Positions 32,253-43,110 of a stretch of 64,000 nt of DNA are shown here, one piece after another. The notes beneath the pieces are model-generated. The model did no database searches, was not told the origin of the DNA, and worked only from the letters and a program-made list of their open reading frames with translations. Position numbers and translations under genes: made by a program. Location of the stretch: NCBI GenBank assembly GCA_037893245.1, contig JBAIAA010000314.1, positions 558,001 through 622,000 on the forward strand. Reading direction: 5' to 3'. Source of the DNA: Crossaster papposus. Lineage: Eukaryota; Echinodermata; Asteroidea; Velatida; Solasteridae. The stretch's first letter is position 1; each line of letters begins with the position of its first letter.

Positions 32253-32654
32253 ATGTTTCTATGCAGCAATGATGATACTAGAAGACCTCGCCCACCCAGT
32301 GTGACGGAGTCCAGATTGCGTGAGTTATTCCTAGCACGTAGAGAGTCACGAGAAAAGGGAGAGGCCCGCGGAAAAGGAGAGATGCAGAGCAATCTAGACG
32401 TGCTAGATGTCAAGATGGTGTATAAAGGTCATCGCAATTCAAGAACAATGGTGAGTTTGTGCTTCAGTAATGTAGCCATGTCAGAAGTCAAAATGCTGAA
32501 TAAAATGTACTGCAATTCAAGAACAATGGCGAGTTTGCAGCATTGGTTAGGCCAGCATTTGTTTACTCTTTTGCAAGTTGTTTGTGTTTTGACAGACGTC
32601 ATGATGACATCCTCATGGGTCATGTGGCGTCATCTTAAAGGTGAATGGATTTAA
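32253..32654 (+). CDS. Candidate exon, basic/acidic helix-rich peptide
   Basis: Preceded by TTTCTATGCAG (acceptor-like). The frame encodes NDDTRRPRPPSVTESRLREL and then FLARRESREKGEARGKGEMQ, a charged sequence likely to be helical, followed by DVLDVKMVYK. The later half overlaps a diverged repeat seen again at 33,600-33,700, so only the first 60 or so residues could be exon. No family is recognised. Confidence 0.22.
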   Translation: MFLCSNDDTRRPRPPSVTESRLRELFLARRESREKGEARGKGEMQSNLDVLDVKMVYKGHRNSRTMVSLCFSNVAMSEVKMLNKMYCNSRTMASLQHWLGQHLFTLLQVVCVLTDVMMTSSWVMWRHLKGEWI

Positions 32655-33720
32655 TCTTAGAAAATCAATAAACAATCTACCGTTAAAGAACATAATTGAT
32701 GACGTCATAAAACCGGAAGTTACAATGTAAGGCCTTGAAACCTTAAAAACAATTGCTGAAAAATCAACCGCGATAGATGTAATCCCGATTTTTACTTCAA
32801 ATAGCAAAGTTAAGACAGCTCTCGAGCTTTTTGTTAATTACGTCACGATGAAGTCATCAAGTAGCAGATTACAAGCAACCAACAATTTATAGATTTAATC
32901 CTTGAAAATCAATATAAAATCAGCTGTAAAAGATCTGAATTTGATTTTTAAGGTAATTGATAGTATAATAGTATCATTTCATGCAAAATGACCTGACCCT
33001 TCATTCCGGTCCAAGGTGCCTTATAAATGTAATTTTAAAGGGGAAAATTATGTGAACTTACTTTCAAAAATGTTAGTCTCTGGCTAGGTTGTAAGTTACA
33101 AAAAAGTTAACAATGACTACATAAAATATTATGGTGCCCTCTAGCAGTAGGTTGAAAAATGTTTGAAATAAATAATTAGTTGATTCGCGTGGCGAAGTTT
33201 GCTTACATTACTGGCTAAGAACAGGCCGGTTAAGGGGGCGAAAGATTGATGATGTCACTAGACCGAAAGTTGCAATAAAAACACATTAAGAAATTGCTGA
33301 AAAATCAACCGCGAGAGATATAATTAAGATTTTTGTTTTCTGTTTTTATTTTATGCAATGAATATTTAATGAAAAGGAAATTTGACAAATGAAATGAACA
33401 ATACAAATTTGCGAAAAAGCCATATGTTCTGTTCCTTGAACTTGGGCTTTTCTGCAAAGTTGAGGAAAGCCTTTGTTTTCGTTCTGATTGTTGTTGTTGC
33501 TTACTTTTTTTCATATTTTGGGGGTACCTATATATCAAAGACTTTGTACACGATCTTTTTAACAAGCACCTTTAACAGAAAACAAAGTCGTATTTCCATA
33601 AAACTTAACCTAATAAAGATCCTACAGCGAACTTGTGTCTCGCGGCAGACAGACGTCATGATGATGTCATCATGGGTCACATGACGTCATCTCAAAGGGG
33701 CAATAGATTTAATCTTTGAA
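32580..33720. repeat. Diverged repeats carrying TGACGTCA-like words
   Basis: GACAGACGTCATGATGA (about 32,592 and 33,649), TGGGTCA-TG-CGTCATCT and GATTTAATCTT (32,648 and 33,708) recur in the same order. ATTGCTGAAAAATCAACCGC occurs at 32,752 and 33,291. This is an old duplicated, probably transposon-derived, non-coding sequence. Confidence 0.65.
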
Positions 33721-34310
33721 GAAGAAAAAAAGAAGCTAGATCTATGTCTCTTCGATGTACATAGGGGCCGTCCAAAGTTGTCAACATTTTAATGGTCGTA
33801 CAGAGCGTACGACGGGGGGGAGGGGGGTCGGAGGCCGCGTACGACTTTGAATGGTGAATAAAATGTTGATTTTGTACCGTACAATCAGCAAAGGGAAAGT
33901 ATATAATTGGGTTGTTTTTCCTTCTTTTTTTATCTCGAAAAAAATGTTCAAAATTAAAATCAGAAGCGATACAAAGTCCGCTGTTCCAAAAGGATTGCTT
34001 CGGCAGGTCATATACCTTGTTTACAGCTTTTGTGTAACTCTGAGAAAAACAAACAATTCGATGCGTCCCTGGCTATCCGTAGCTGTCGAGCACGGGATAC
34101 TTTTGACGTGTCCACGGCCAGCGGCGCGGCCAGACCGCCCGCACACACTGCGCGCGGCGGCCGAGTTGGCAACAGTACTGGCAATGAATTCGTATAGCGC
34201 AACTTTATAAACCACGAGGTGTGTGTATGCGCTATGCGTGCATGGACGAATCCCGCGTGCACCCATACGTGTGTACAGTGTGCATGTCGTAGCGAATGTG
34301 CCAAGCATGA

Positions 34311-34751
34311 ATGAATGACCTTTATTTGACACGGTACTGCGAATCGTTCTCACAGCTGTGCATGGACATCGTGCTAGCCATGCCCCACCGCGCTTTGCCG
34401 GAGTTTGTCCACATTGGTACGAGGTTGTCACTGTCAATAATCATGGTGTCGCACTTGCAGTCCGACCGGTTTTCTTCCGACCTCAAATACATCACTACTT
34501 TGTCACTTGTCGTACATAAATCGCCGTCAAACCTCTACGAAAATTACATCAATGCTCACGTCTACATAAACAGTCACAATGGGGCTCGTGACAAACTTGT
34601 GCGAGCAGCTCAATCAGATTGGAAGGCAGCTACAAATACCCCCCCACTTCGTCTCGAACAAACGTGTGCTCAGTTGTTCGAGCGAGTCGTCGAAAAGGTG
34701 AAGAAAAGAAAGACCGGGGCCGGCATACTATTTTCCTTTTTTAAACCAAAG
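34311..34751 (+). CDS. Transposase exon 1
   Basis: ATG at 34,311 (an ATG four bases earlier meets a stop at once). Encodes 147 residues: MNDLYLTRYCESFSQLCMDI, a middle with SDLKYITTLSLVVHKSPSNL, and a charged helical end, LFERVVEKVKKRKTGAGIL. It ends at AAG|GTTGGT (34,751/34,752), phase 0. The start is supported by the deleted relative, whose minus-strand frame at 58,790 begins MNKPLTRLYCESFPQLCMDM. No domain is recognised; a DNA-binding or oligomerisation role is only a guess. Confidence 0.65.
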
Positions 34752-34873
34752 GTTGGTGTTTTTCATGTTCATATTTCTAAGAATTTGTTTAAATATGATT
34801 ATTAATTATATTGTATTTCTTTTATATACAATTCTTCATTAACAGTTTAAATTATTTTTGTGTATTAATTCAG
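34752..34873 (+). other. Intron of the transposase gene
   Basis: 122 bp, AT-rich, from GTTGGT to TTAATTCAG. It lies between two phase-0 reading frames that join as FFKPK-GDVSTTT. Donor and acceptor follow the GT-AG rule; the acceptor has a weak T-rich run. Confidence 0.7.
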
Positions 34874-35635
34874 GGTGATGTTTCTACCACGACTGGGGAT
34901 ATTCAGAGAGAAGCTGCTGATTCCCATGTACTAATCACGCCTTCCAAACCCATACAAGTGCAGACCATTACAGCAACAGCAGCATATCATGATGAGACAG
35001 CATGTAAGCAGCTCATAAACGACAAACAGCTTTCTGTTGTGACTTTCTTCACTGACATGCTTGGAGTTGGAGAAGACCTTTTATCAGATGATATCAAATC
35101 ACATACCGGTAATGACTTCATCAAGGCATTGGCAACCACTGCCATTGCCTTCAAGGTGTATGTGGATTTGAAGGAAAGATACCTAGCTCATCAAGTCTTT
35201 CAGCGAAAGGGCACAACCATCAATGCACTCTTGAACACTGCAGATGACAAACTCAAACTCGTTAAAAATAATTTGCTTCTAATTGCTAGTTCAAAGATAA
35301 CGACGATAAGTTTGGAGCATCAGTTGAAATCTTGCCAGGACAAACTGCACCAAGTGACCAATGCTATCCCCAATCTACTGTATGCCAAGCAAGAGATGGA
35401 TCATGTTATTCCTCATCTACAGGGATGCATTCGAGCACAAAAACAACGAAGCTTCAACAAACTCACCAAGTCGGATGATTATCGATTGGTTGCATCCAAT
35501 TCACTTGGATTGTCATGGGACCAAGCCATCAGAAATGTTGTAGAAGCTGATAAATATGGGAACACAATATTCTATCCACTGACAGCAGCTCAACTCCAGA
35601 TGTTTGTAAAGTACAAGGATGCTTCAATCAAACAG
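34874..35635 (+). CDS. Transposase exon 2, N-terminal region
   Basis: Encodes about 255 residues from GDVSTTTGDIQREAADSHVL, through a helical stretch (DDKLKLVKNNLLLIASSKIT; LKSCQDKLHQVTNAIPNLLY), to YPLTAAQLQMFVKYKDASIK. The frame ends in KQWHLC-stop at 35,650. The next long frame, +1 relative, opens at least by 35,619 and continues naturally as SGICVDNIIAHYKL. The join needs a one-base shift between about 35,619 and 35,645, near ATCAAACAGTGG. This is either a disabling indel or a programmed event. No domain is recognised. Confidence 0.65.
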
Positions 35636-37598
35636 TGGCATTTGTGTTGACAACATCATCGCACACTACAAGCTTGATGTTTTAATATTGGATGCTCTCA
35701 TTCAACAACTTGTGGAGACATTTCCAATCCTTTGTGTCACAAAGGGCAATCATCATGTTCTGATTGATTTTGCCGAACTTGTTCTGAAGCCAAACACAAT
35801 TTCCGAAATTTTGTTACTTGACATGGCTGAAGATAAGGAGTTGGAGACTCGTAGTGATGAAGATATGCAAGAAGCTGATGAAGGAATCTTCATGTATAAC
35901 AAAACAGGCCCGACACCTATGCAAGAGAAATGTCCAGAACTGTTAACTACTGTCATGGACTTTGTCAAGATGCATGGTTTTGCAGCTCATGCAAGACGAC
36001 GTGATGGGACTAGCACAAGTTGCGGTGTAAGACTTGATGACATCCGAAAGTACGTACAACAGAAATTGCCACAACTCAATAACATCTCACGCAGCAAGAT
36101 CTACAATTTGCTGAAGCCAGCTAGACAGAACACCCGTGAAGCATCTAACCACAAAGACTGTCTCGATATCAGATTGGGTGTGAACAATTGTGATGTTAGC
36201 AAGGACAATTGTAATGCACATTGCCACTTTGCAGCAGTATCAAATGTTCGACAGATGTGTGCAACCTTTCCAGATGAGTGCATGGTATTCTCTACTGACA
36301 GCAAGGCCAAAGTTCACATTGGAGGGCAAGCTGTTTCCCGCTACCACCAAATTCGTACATTCTTTCCTTCTGATGACATGCCTCATTATAACGACCATGA
36401 TTTTCCAGTTCCAAGCTATCTAATCGAGCCAGACGGGTTTCTGTTGCTGAAAGGAAATGCTGCAGATGGAAATAAAACATATGTTGATAAGATAGGCAGA
36501 GAAGAGGTGGTCGTGCCACATGACGGTCCTCTTTGGCTCTTTAATCGCACAGTGAAAAATACATCAACATCCATCGAGCAGCACATCAATGATCAGCGAA
36601 ACATTCTTGATTGGAACAAAGCTGAAAAGCGCCCAGTACTAGTTAACGTCACTGATGGGGGTCCAGACTGGACACCAAAGTCCTGTTTGAATTCATTCTA
36701 TATTGGCAGAATGTGGCGAGATGAAGGAATGGACATGGTAATTTCAGTGTGTATGCCAGCAGGCCTTTCACGCTACAATCCGATTGAGCACAAGTGGTCT
36801 CCATGCTCAAAGTGGCTTGCAGGTGTATCTCTGCCTGCCTGTTTGCCTGGAGAGGAACGCCCACCTGCTCACCAGAGTCTACCTGCAGATGAAATGCTTG
36901 AAAAAGAGAGACTTGTGTTCAACAATGCTCTTGACACATACTGGGATGGCAAAACTCATGGAGATCACAAAGTCACCTCTATAGCTATGAAGGTTCAGGA
37001 TGTACCTGATGGCTATACAACATACTACGATGACTATGCTACTGTCAAACGCATGTTCCAGGCAAGTCTTCTTCAGATCAGTAAGGATCCAGAACTGTTG
37101 GAGAAACTGGAGGAATGGAGGTTCTTGATGAAGCACATTGACAAGAGACCTGGTCATGTGTCATTCAAAAGAGGAAGTTGCAACGATCACACATGTGTCT
37201 GTTCATCAAAACCTGTGACAGCTCTAAAGGTGTGGAACATGCCGCCTTCAGAATCATGGCACATTCCACCAATCACGATCGATCCAGCTCATCCATCATC
37301 GTTCATGACATTCAGACAATTGTGTGCTTCCCCGAGTTTTAGCAAGCCAGGAGAGTACTTCAAGAACACTTCATTTGGATCCTGCCCCCTATGCCGTTAT
37401 TTGTTCTCATCAAATGCAGATAGTCTTCGTCATACTCTCAAAATTCATGGGGGGAAGCGTGATACTACAAAGGCGAAGAAGATTCACAAGTGTCCAGTAT
37501 GCAATCTTCAGTTTCCCACCCAGTACCAGCTGCAGAAACACCAGACCAATGAAAAACACAAACTGAAAAAAGGACACCCATCTACGAACAGAAACTAA
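35619..37598 (+). CDS. Transposase catalytic part: D-D-E core and two C2H2 fingers
   Basis: 659-residue frame (numbering from the Met at 35,619). Residues 105-170 contain a helix-turn-helix-like stretch (RLDDIRKYVQQ, SRSKIYNLLKPAR). Probable catalytic residues are D227 (FSTDSKAKV), D346 (VNVTDGGPDW) and E390 (RYNPIEHKWSP), spacing 118 and 43. Residues 589-610 and 625-647 are two C2H2 fingers (CPLC...H...H; CPVC...H...H). Conserved-looking blocks include AVSRYHQIRTFF and YNDHDFPVPSY. The NPIEHxWSP block is typical of DDE transposases, but the whole architecture fits no superfamily I can name with confidence. Surrounded by the TIRs at 33,764 and 38,165. Confidence 0.85.
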   Translation: MLQSNSGICVDNIIAHYKLDVLILDALIQQLVETFPILCVTKGNHHVLIDFAELVLKPNTISEILLLDMAEDKELETRSDEDMQEADEGIFMYNKTGPTPMQEKCPELLTTVMDFVKMHGFAAHARRRDGTSTSCGVRLDDIRKYVQQKLPQLNNISRSKIYNLLKPARQNTREASNHKDCLDIRLGVNNCDVSKDNCNAHCHFAAVSNVRQMCATFPDECMVFSTDSKAKVHIGGQAVSRYHQIRTFFPSDDMPHYNDHDFPVPSYLIEPDGFLLLKGNAADGNKTYVDKIGREEVVVPHDGPLWLFNRTVKNTSTSIEQHINDQRNILDWNKAEKRPVLVNVTDGGPDWTPKSCLNSFYIGRMWRDEGMDMVISVCMPAGLSRYNPIEHKWSPCSKWLAGVSLPACLPGEERPPAHQSLPADEMLEKERLVFNNALDTYWDGKTHGDHKVTSIAMKVQDVPDGYTTYYDDYATVKRMFQASLLQISKDPELLEKLEEWRFLMKHIDKRPGHVSFKRGSCNDHTCVCSSKPVTALKVWNMPPSESWHIPPITIDPAHPSSFMTFRQLCASPSFSKPGEYFKNTSFGSCPLCRYLFSSNADSLRHTLKIHGGKRDTTKAKKIHKCPVCNLQFPTQYQLQKHQTNEKHKLKKGHPSTNRN

Positions 37599-38587
37599 CT
37601 CACTTCCTGATGTAAAACGAATTTTTTCATTTTATTAATTCAACCTTGTCTACGATGACAAATAAACCCTTGTGGCCTGGCAATACAATTTTTTGTTCTG
37701 CTTTTTAAAGTTACTTTTAATAGGGAGTGACGTATTAACAGGCCAACTCATACAAAGCCGATAAATAAACAGAAATTACAACTCAAAACTTTTTTTTAAA
37801 GAATGAAATAGCATTTCATGCCATTTGTGGTATTCATAATGAGTGTTCCATTGTTTTTACAAAAAGACACCAGCCATGCTTTTTGTATGTTTAAAATAAA
37901 CAATACAAGTATGTTTACATTTTGTTTGACAGAATTTAATTTTCATCTGATTTTGTTTTTAACTTGCATTGATCATCAGCAACATGAATAACATTGCTAA
38001 ATGGTCAGTGCAGCACACATGTAAAATGTTATATAAAACTTGCACATCGACATTGAAAAAAAAAAATGTTGAAAAGTACTACTTTGGGGGGAGGAGGGGG
38101 GTGGGGTCTTGAAAAGTAGTACTCTCTGTACGACCATTAAAATGTTGACAACTTTGGACGGCCCCTAACATAGGGCTTTTTCACTCTTTTTATTGTTTTT
38201 ATATTTCACTTTCCATATTACCGTTGTATAGTCAAACCTTGATATAGTTGCTACCCACAGTACAGTTGTACGTGGCCACTATGAGCAAGTGGCCACTATA
38301 GCAAGGACATGTATACAAATCTACATTTCAATTGCATACACACACTTTTGGTACATTGCGTTATGGGGACAATCCATAGGGTTTGTGTGCTATTATTGTG
38401 AAATAACTCTAATCTTAAACTCAAAACACTCTAAAATTCTAAAGTTTTCAACATCATCCTAATTTGTCTTCTACATTTTCTTTCATTATACCATAACCCA
38501 ATTTTACCCTAACCCAATTTTACCTTGTTCTAAACAAACCAACATACACATACATACATACATGTATTACATGTACACCTATGCTTG

Positions 38588-38762
38588 CGTTTGTTTATGG
38601 TGTAAATGGAGGACACATGCCTGGCGACACGAAGGTGAATTGGGGTTAGGGTTAGAATCGAGGACGACCTCGATTGAGATTCGTGTAGAAAACCAATGAG
38701 AGCCGTCGAAAAATTATCGAGAGGAACGAAAGAAACTCCTTGATTTACACCATAAACAAACG
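38588..38762. mobile_element. 175-bp MITE-like hairpin
   Basis: Inverted ends with GTTTGTTTATGGTGTAAAT (left) and its exact reverse complement (right, 38,744-38,762), flanked by TACATGTA-rich sequence. The interior includes GGGGTTAGGGTTAG. Non-coding. Confidence 0.8.
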
Positions 38763-38908
38763 TACATGTATTGTGCCTAACTTATCATGCCCTTCCTCCA
38801 CCATTTTAGTTTTTAAATTAATATGGCATACAACTCCCTCTTCAAAGGCAGATCTTTTCGACCCATGGAAAACAATTCACACTTCAAAATGACAACAAAA
38901 TACCAGTA

Positions 38909-39151
38909 AAACTCAAGACACGTATTCTGTGGTTTCTGGTGATTCTCAGCCCGTTTATTAGCACAACTTCCCAGGGCAAAACACTGACATGAAGCTAACG
39001 TTATCATGCAGCACTGGAACTGGTCTAAATCGGTTTGACGTATGCGCAATACGGGACGAGTTTCTGGAGCGCACCAGCGGGGACCACTAGGACGACTCCA
39101 CCGTGGAATCGCTCTAGTGCCCTATACCAGCCAACCGGCACAGACGTTACA
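38909..39151 (-). repeat. 3' LTR
   Basis: From AACTCAAGACA (38,909 area) to CAGACGTTACA at 39,151, colinear with 43,860-44,093 with scattered substitutions and small indels. The first 45 or so bases of the LTR as seen on the right copy are not recognisable here. Confidence 0.8.
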
Positions 39152-39735
39152 CACCCCCCCCCACGAAGACCTTGTTTGCCCCCAAACAAGACGGCGGGCA
39201 TCTGCCACCGCATACCCTGAAAACCCGGACCGGAAGGCGGGGCGGAGGTGGTTTAGGCCGCCCTTCCTGGTCTTGGCTTGGCTGGCTGGTCGACTCGTCC
39301 CGCTCCAAACGGCTAGGCCAGACTACCTTCTGGCCGGCGCGAGTATACCTCCCGGTGTCTGGTTCCGTCGGTGGAGAAGGTGGCCGATCGCACCCTGCTT
39401 CGTGCTCGCCCTGCCCTGGACCCGGTTGTGCGCCCGTCTCACCCTGCCCTTCAGGGTCGGCATCTGCCTTTGCAATTAGTAGCAACGCCTCCGCCTCTGT
39501 CGATGCCGGTGGTAGTTCCTCCTCGTCCGACTGGTCACCCATGTCCCCTTGCGGGACTGGCCTGGCTTGACCCGTCGGTCCTGGAACAGGTGGTCTCAGC
39601 ACTCCTTCGGCCCCAGGCTGGGGCGGCGGGGGCAGTCTATTCTGAAGTGGCCAAACTCGTGGCACCCGTAGCACTCCACCTGAGCCCACGCGTTAGGTTT
39701 GTACTCCACCTGGAGAACTGACTCGGGCTCTGCAG
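39147..39735 (-). pseudogene. Gag C-terminal part with CCHC knuckle
   Basis: On the minus strand one frame reads VECYGCHEFGHFRIDCPRRP, a C-x2-C-x4-H-x4-C zinc knuckle (about 39,640-39,685), and stops near 39,600. Another frame continues as a Pro/Glu-rich polypeptide (SDEEELPPASTEAEALLLIA) to the polypurine tract at 39,152. The N-terminal side is cut at about 39,741 by the DIRS insertion. Confidence 0.8.
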
Positions 39736-39741
39736 CAGAGT

Positions 39742-42180
39742 CTACAGCACTCTACTTACCATGTAGAGCGAATACTACATTCGCATTGTTCCCTATGCCA
39801 GCAGGCAATTTTTACATACAATAGCGCCCTCTGGTGTCCTATCCCCGACACCCTGTGACATGCGCACTACGTTAGCGTCCTCTTTTTCTCTTAGCGCAGG
39901 CGAGGTTTGACATGAACAATTTCAACTCCTGATTTTTCACGGGTTTTAAATCGATACCTCATTGCTGTGAGAAAACTGTCAGATAACGTGAGTATTGTAA
40001 AGTTCATTGAGTGATATTTGAGTGAATTATTTTAGTGAAGTTAGATTTAAATGAGTAAATCTAGGAAGTTGGGGAAGACTGGGTGTGTCGGTAATGAAGG
40101 GACTTACATCCCACCAGACAAGCCCAAGTCCTCGGGGTACTGCACCGGTGATGGTACGTTATCCGCGGCAGCAGTCCCCTTGTCAGCCACTGCTGGCTGT
40201 CGAAGCTGATGGATCCATTGACCTGCGGGAGGCCGTACAACCCCACCATCTCCGGTCAGTATTCACGGGTCCACCCAATTGAAGGGGAAACGTCCTGTCA
40301 AGACAAAGATATCGTCTGGTGCCGGAACAATACCAAAGAATCGACGTACGGCCAAAAGTGTATCCGCTACAGAGCGCACCGTGCCCGTCCCAGACCCATT
40401 TACGGGGCACACACAGCCCGAGGGATTACTCCTTCACGGCTCAGTGCACCTAAACCCTTCAAACCCCGTGGCTATTACGGGGCTTGGGGACGGGCTTTAA
40501 TACGGCCGGCTGTACCGTGCAGCACCCGCCTACGCTATCGGGCTTGGAGCGCTGTCTGTCGGCCAAGCTGTTCAACGGGCCTTGGGGGAAAACTCCTGGG
40601 ATTCCCCGGGGCGTTATCATTCATCTTTATTTATCTGTTGTTTAGGCATTCCAGTTGTCCTGTGTCATCCGAGCAAATCGGGACCGATCTTAAAAAAAGA
40701 AGACCAAAAAGAAATGCCATTCCCGGCTCATCTACGAGCTCTAGCGGGTCCTCGGGACGGTCACTCCGTGGTAAATGCCACAGAGTGTTTCATTCCCTCG
40801 CGGCCTCGTTGTCCGACGGCCGACGAGGGGATCCGGGACAAGGCCCATCCGACTTACCCACCGGCCATTACGGTCACAGTTGGATGACATCGGGCCAACA
40901 GGACACTCAGCCGTGCACCGGAGTCCCCCCCCCCCCCAGAATTGCAGCCCCTACCTTCCAGTCATCACGACCGGGGTGGGTTGACTACAGACCAGCGGGC
41001 ACTGCTGTACATGGAGAGCCGTGCACCGGCGTCCCCACCAGGCATCCCCACCAGGCATCCCCACCAGGCATTAGCCTACACCTGTCGGCGTCCTTGGGGT
41101 CCGATCTTGGATCGGTACCGGGACACCGTGACGGCGCTATCTCGTCCCCGAAGCATGGTTTCCTTTCCCCGGTGACACCGAACTACGCCTGGTCCAGCGA
41201 GACATGACAACCGCTGCCACCACTGCTGATAGCGGACCTTCCCTTCAGTCGTTTAAGAAGAGATCGGGACAGGCGGCAGACGCGGCCAAATCTTTTCCCA
41301 CAATGTCGTTGGACCGTATGTGTGTTGACTGCATGGACGGGGTAATGCCCGCAAAGACATGGAATGCCTATTCTAAGCGCATGGACTCTTATTTTTGATT
41401 TTCTTAGGGAGGATTTTGAGAAATATTTGTCTACTCCGATCTTGCCGCCGACAAACTCGCCGCTGACAGAGGATCGACGTCCTCCAAACTCCCCTTTACG
41501 GACAAGAACTGTGTGAAACTGGAGGACTTCGCCCGTAAAATAGACTCGTCGGCGCGCATGGGTATGCGTGCAACTTCTTTTTTTTTCTCTTATCAGAATA
41601 CCTGGCGTTAGGATGTGCGGAAGATTTGGCGGTACCAGCCGACATGATGGTGGCGGCTCTCCACTGTCTTGATAACGGCTTATTCTCCGTTCTCGACCAA
41701 TTCACTAAGGCGGCGACTGTTGCAACATAAACACGACGCGCTAATGTGCTTGACGCGAGTTTTCTCCCTTTAAAGGGAGCACGTAAACGCCTAGACATCC
41801 TCCCCCTTTCGGGCTCGGATTTATTTGCGGGAAAATTCCAGGAGTTCATGGAGGCCGAGGCAAAACACCTATTAAGATAAACTTAAAAATGCCGCAAGCC
41901 GCCATATCCAAAACTTCAGATAAGACAAAGAAGCAAACTTCGTTTGTCATTCCCCGACGTCGCCCCCCCCCCCCCCCCCCAAAAAAAACAAAAAATTAGG
42001 GCGGCCTCCCGCAACTTTCGTGGCCGCACCGACATAAATACGGCCAGCCCACGTTCTTCCCAACCCCACGCCGGACTACAGCATTCCCAGTCGGTGTGTG
42101 GTTTCCTGGCGCCCGCTCTCCGGTACACCCGGGGCGTGGCGCAAGTGACTTTGTTGTCTCCGAGCGGCCTCCCGTCGACG
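39742..42180 (+). mobile_element. Truncated DIRS copy (terminal repeat plus gag)
   Basis: Starts with the same terminal repeat as 7,820 (GTCTACAGCACTCTACTTACC region), then the gag start at 40,051. It stays colinear with 9,367-11,000 of the first copy up to GTCGAC at about 42,178. RT, RNase H, recombinase and the right repeat are absent. It retains gag sequence (40,275-40,460) that the first copy lost to its insertion. It lies in a Ty3/gypsy-type gag on the opposite strand. Confidence 0.9.
40051..41900 (+). pseudogene. DIRS gag-like ORF, second copy
   Basis: Begins MSKSRKLGKTGCVGNEGTYI and runs through several frames: GKRPVKTKISSGAGTIPKNR (40,279 on), the PTG.QPCTGVP repeats (40,900-41,050, with PTRHPHQA triplicated at 41,030-41,075), and NAYSKRMDSYF near 41,370. 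Stops and frameshifts (for example tga at 41,396) make it non-functional. Confidence 0.7.
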
Positions 42181-42197
42181 AACACGTTCACGAGGAC

Positions 42198-42300
42198 TCA
42201 CTCCACGCTCTCAAAATGGATCAAGTAGTCCGACCAGGATGCAACCCCATCAAAACTATCCGGGAGCATCATCGGACTCCAGCCACCCGTCCCCATTGGT
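42198..42300 (-). pseudogene. Gag central fragment of the LTR element
   Basis: Minus strand reads GWSPMMLPDSFDGVASWSDY and then LIHFESVE, a typical invertebrate Ty3/gypsy gag block (YDG...W.DYLxHFE). It runs into the DIRS copy at about 42,195. The zinc knuckle on the far side (39,640-39,685) belongs to the same gag. Confidence 0.75.
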
Positions 42301-42469
42301 CCCGGTCCTGTGGTGACTCCAGTTGCCGTCGGCATAGGCGCAGCTCCCCCAACGCCCGACACGCCGTGTCTCCCCCATAGGGGGTCTTGCCCGGGTCCAC
42401 TGGGGGGCACCGAGTGGTGACTTCCCCCAGCGTCTTCCCACTAGGGCGGCCCCTCGCCGAACACTTGGG

Positions 42470-43110
42470 CCAGCATCACTTTGTCCGCTTGCGTGCGGAA
42501 CATCCCCGCTCCATTGGCTTGTGTGTGGAGCAGCATTGACGGCTCCGCTCCATTGACTCCTGTGCGGAGCAGTCCTGATGGCTCCGCTCCATTGCCTCGT
42601 GTGAGGAGCAACTCCAGTTGCTCCGCTCCATTGGCCTGTGTGCAGAGCAGCTCCGCTCCGTTGATTCCCATGCGGAGCAGCGCTGACGGCTCCGCTCCAT
42701 TGGCTTGTGTGCGGAGCAGTGCTGACAGCTCCCCTCCAATAGCTCGTGTGAGGAGCAACTCCAGTTGCTCCGCTCCATTGGCCTGTGTGCAGAGCAGCTC
42801 CGCTCTGTTGACTCCCGTGCGGATCTGTCCTAGTGGCTCCGCTCAATTGCCTCGTGTGAGGCTCCATCGGCCTGTGTGCGGAGCAGTTCCACTCCGTTGA
42901 CTCCCGTGCGGAGAAGCGCAGACGGCTTCGCTCCATTGGCTTGTGTGAAGAGCAACTTTGTGTGTGGGGCAGCCTCGTCCCGTTGCTCCCTGTTAGGAGC
43001 AACTCCAGCGGCTCCGCTCCATTGGCCTGTGTGAGGAGCAATCTCGACGGCTCCGTTTCACTGCCTTGTGTGCGGAGCAACTTCGCCCTGTTGGCTTGCA
43101 GGAAGAGCCG
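42470..43110 (-). repeat. 39-bp (13-codon) tandem repeat in gag
   Basis: About fifteen degenerate copies of a 39-bp unit (core CTCCGCTCCATTGGCYTGTG, then TGCGGAGCAG), some shortened. On the minus strand one frame reads repeats like NGAEPSALLRTQA. Length is a multiple of three, so reading frame is mostly kept across the array. Confidence 0.85.

Larger units (their letters stand above)
33764..38165 (+). mobile_element. 4.4-kb DNA transposon with long TIRs and D-D-E transposase
   Basis: Ends are inverted repeats starting GGGGCCGTCCAAAGTTGTCA and matching for more than 40 bp, through ...ACATTTTAATGGTCGTACAGAG (33,764-33,808 versus 38,120-38,165). TA flanks each side (33,762-33,763; 38,166-38,167). 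Inside are a three-part transposase gene (34,311-37,598), a GC-rich leader, AATAAA signals soon after the stop (about 37,662) and AT-rich 3' sequence. An internally deleted 907-bp relative lies at 58,321-59,227. The superfamily is not identified. The coding region is nearly intact, with one frame break near 35,635. Confidence 0.92.

Noticed and set aside
34021..34437. Minus-strand open frame also seen in the deletion derivative (58,658-58,999)
   Set aside because: It overlaps the transposase leader and exon 1 on the opposite strand; its conservation is explained by the shared DNA.
38640..38656. GGGGTTAGGGTTAG, telomere-like
   Set aside because: Only two units inside a MITE hairpin; no array.
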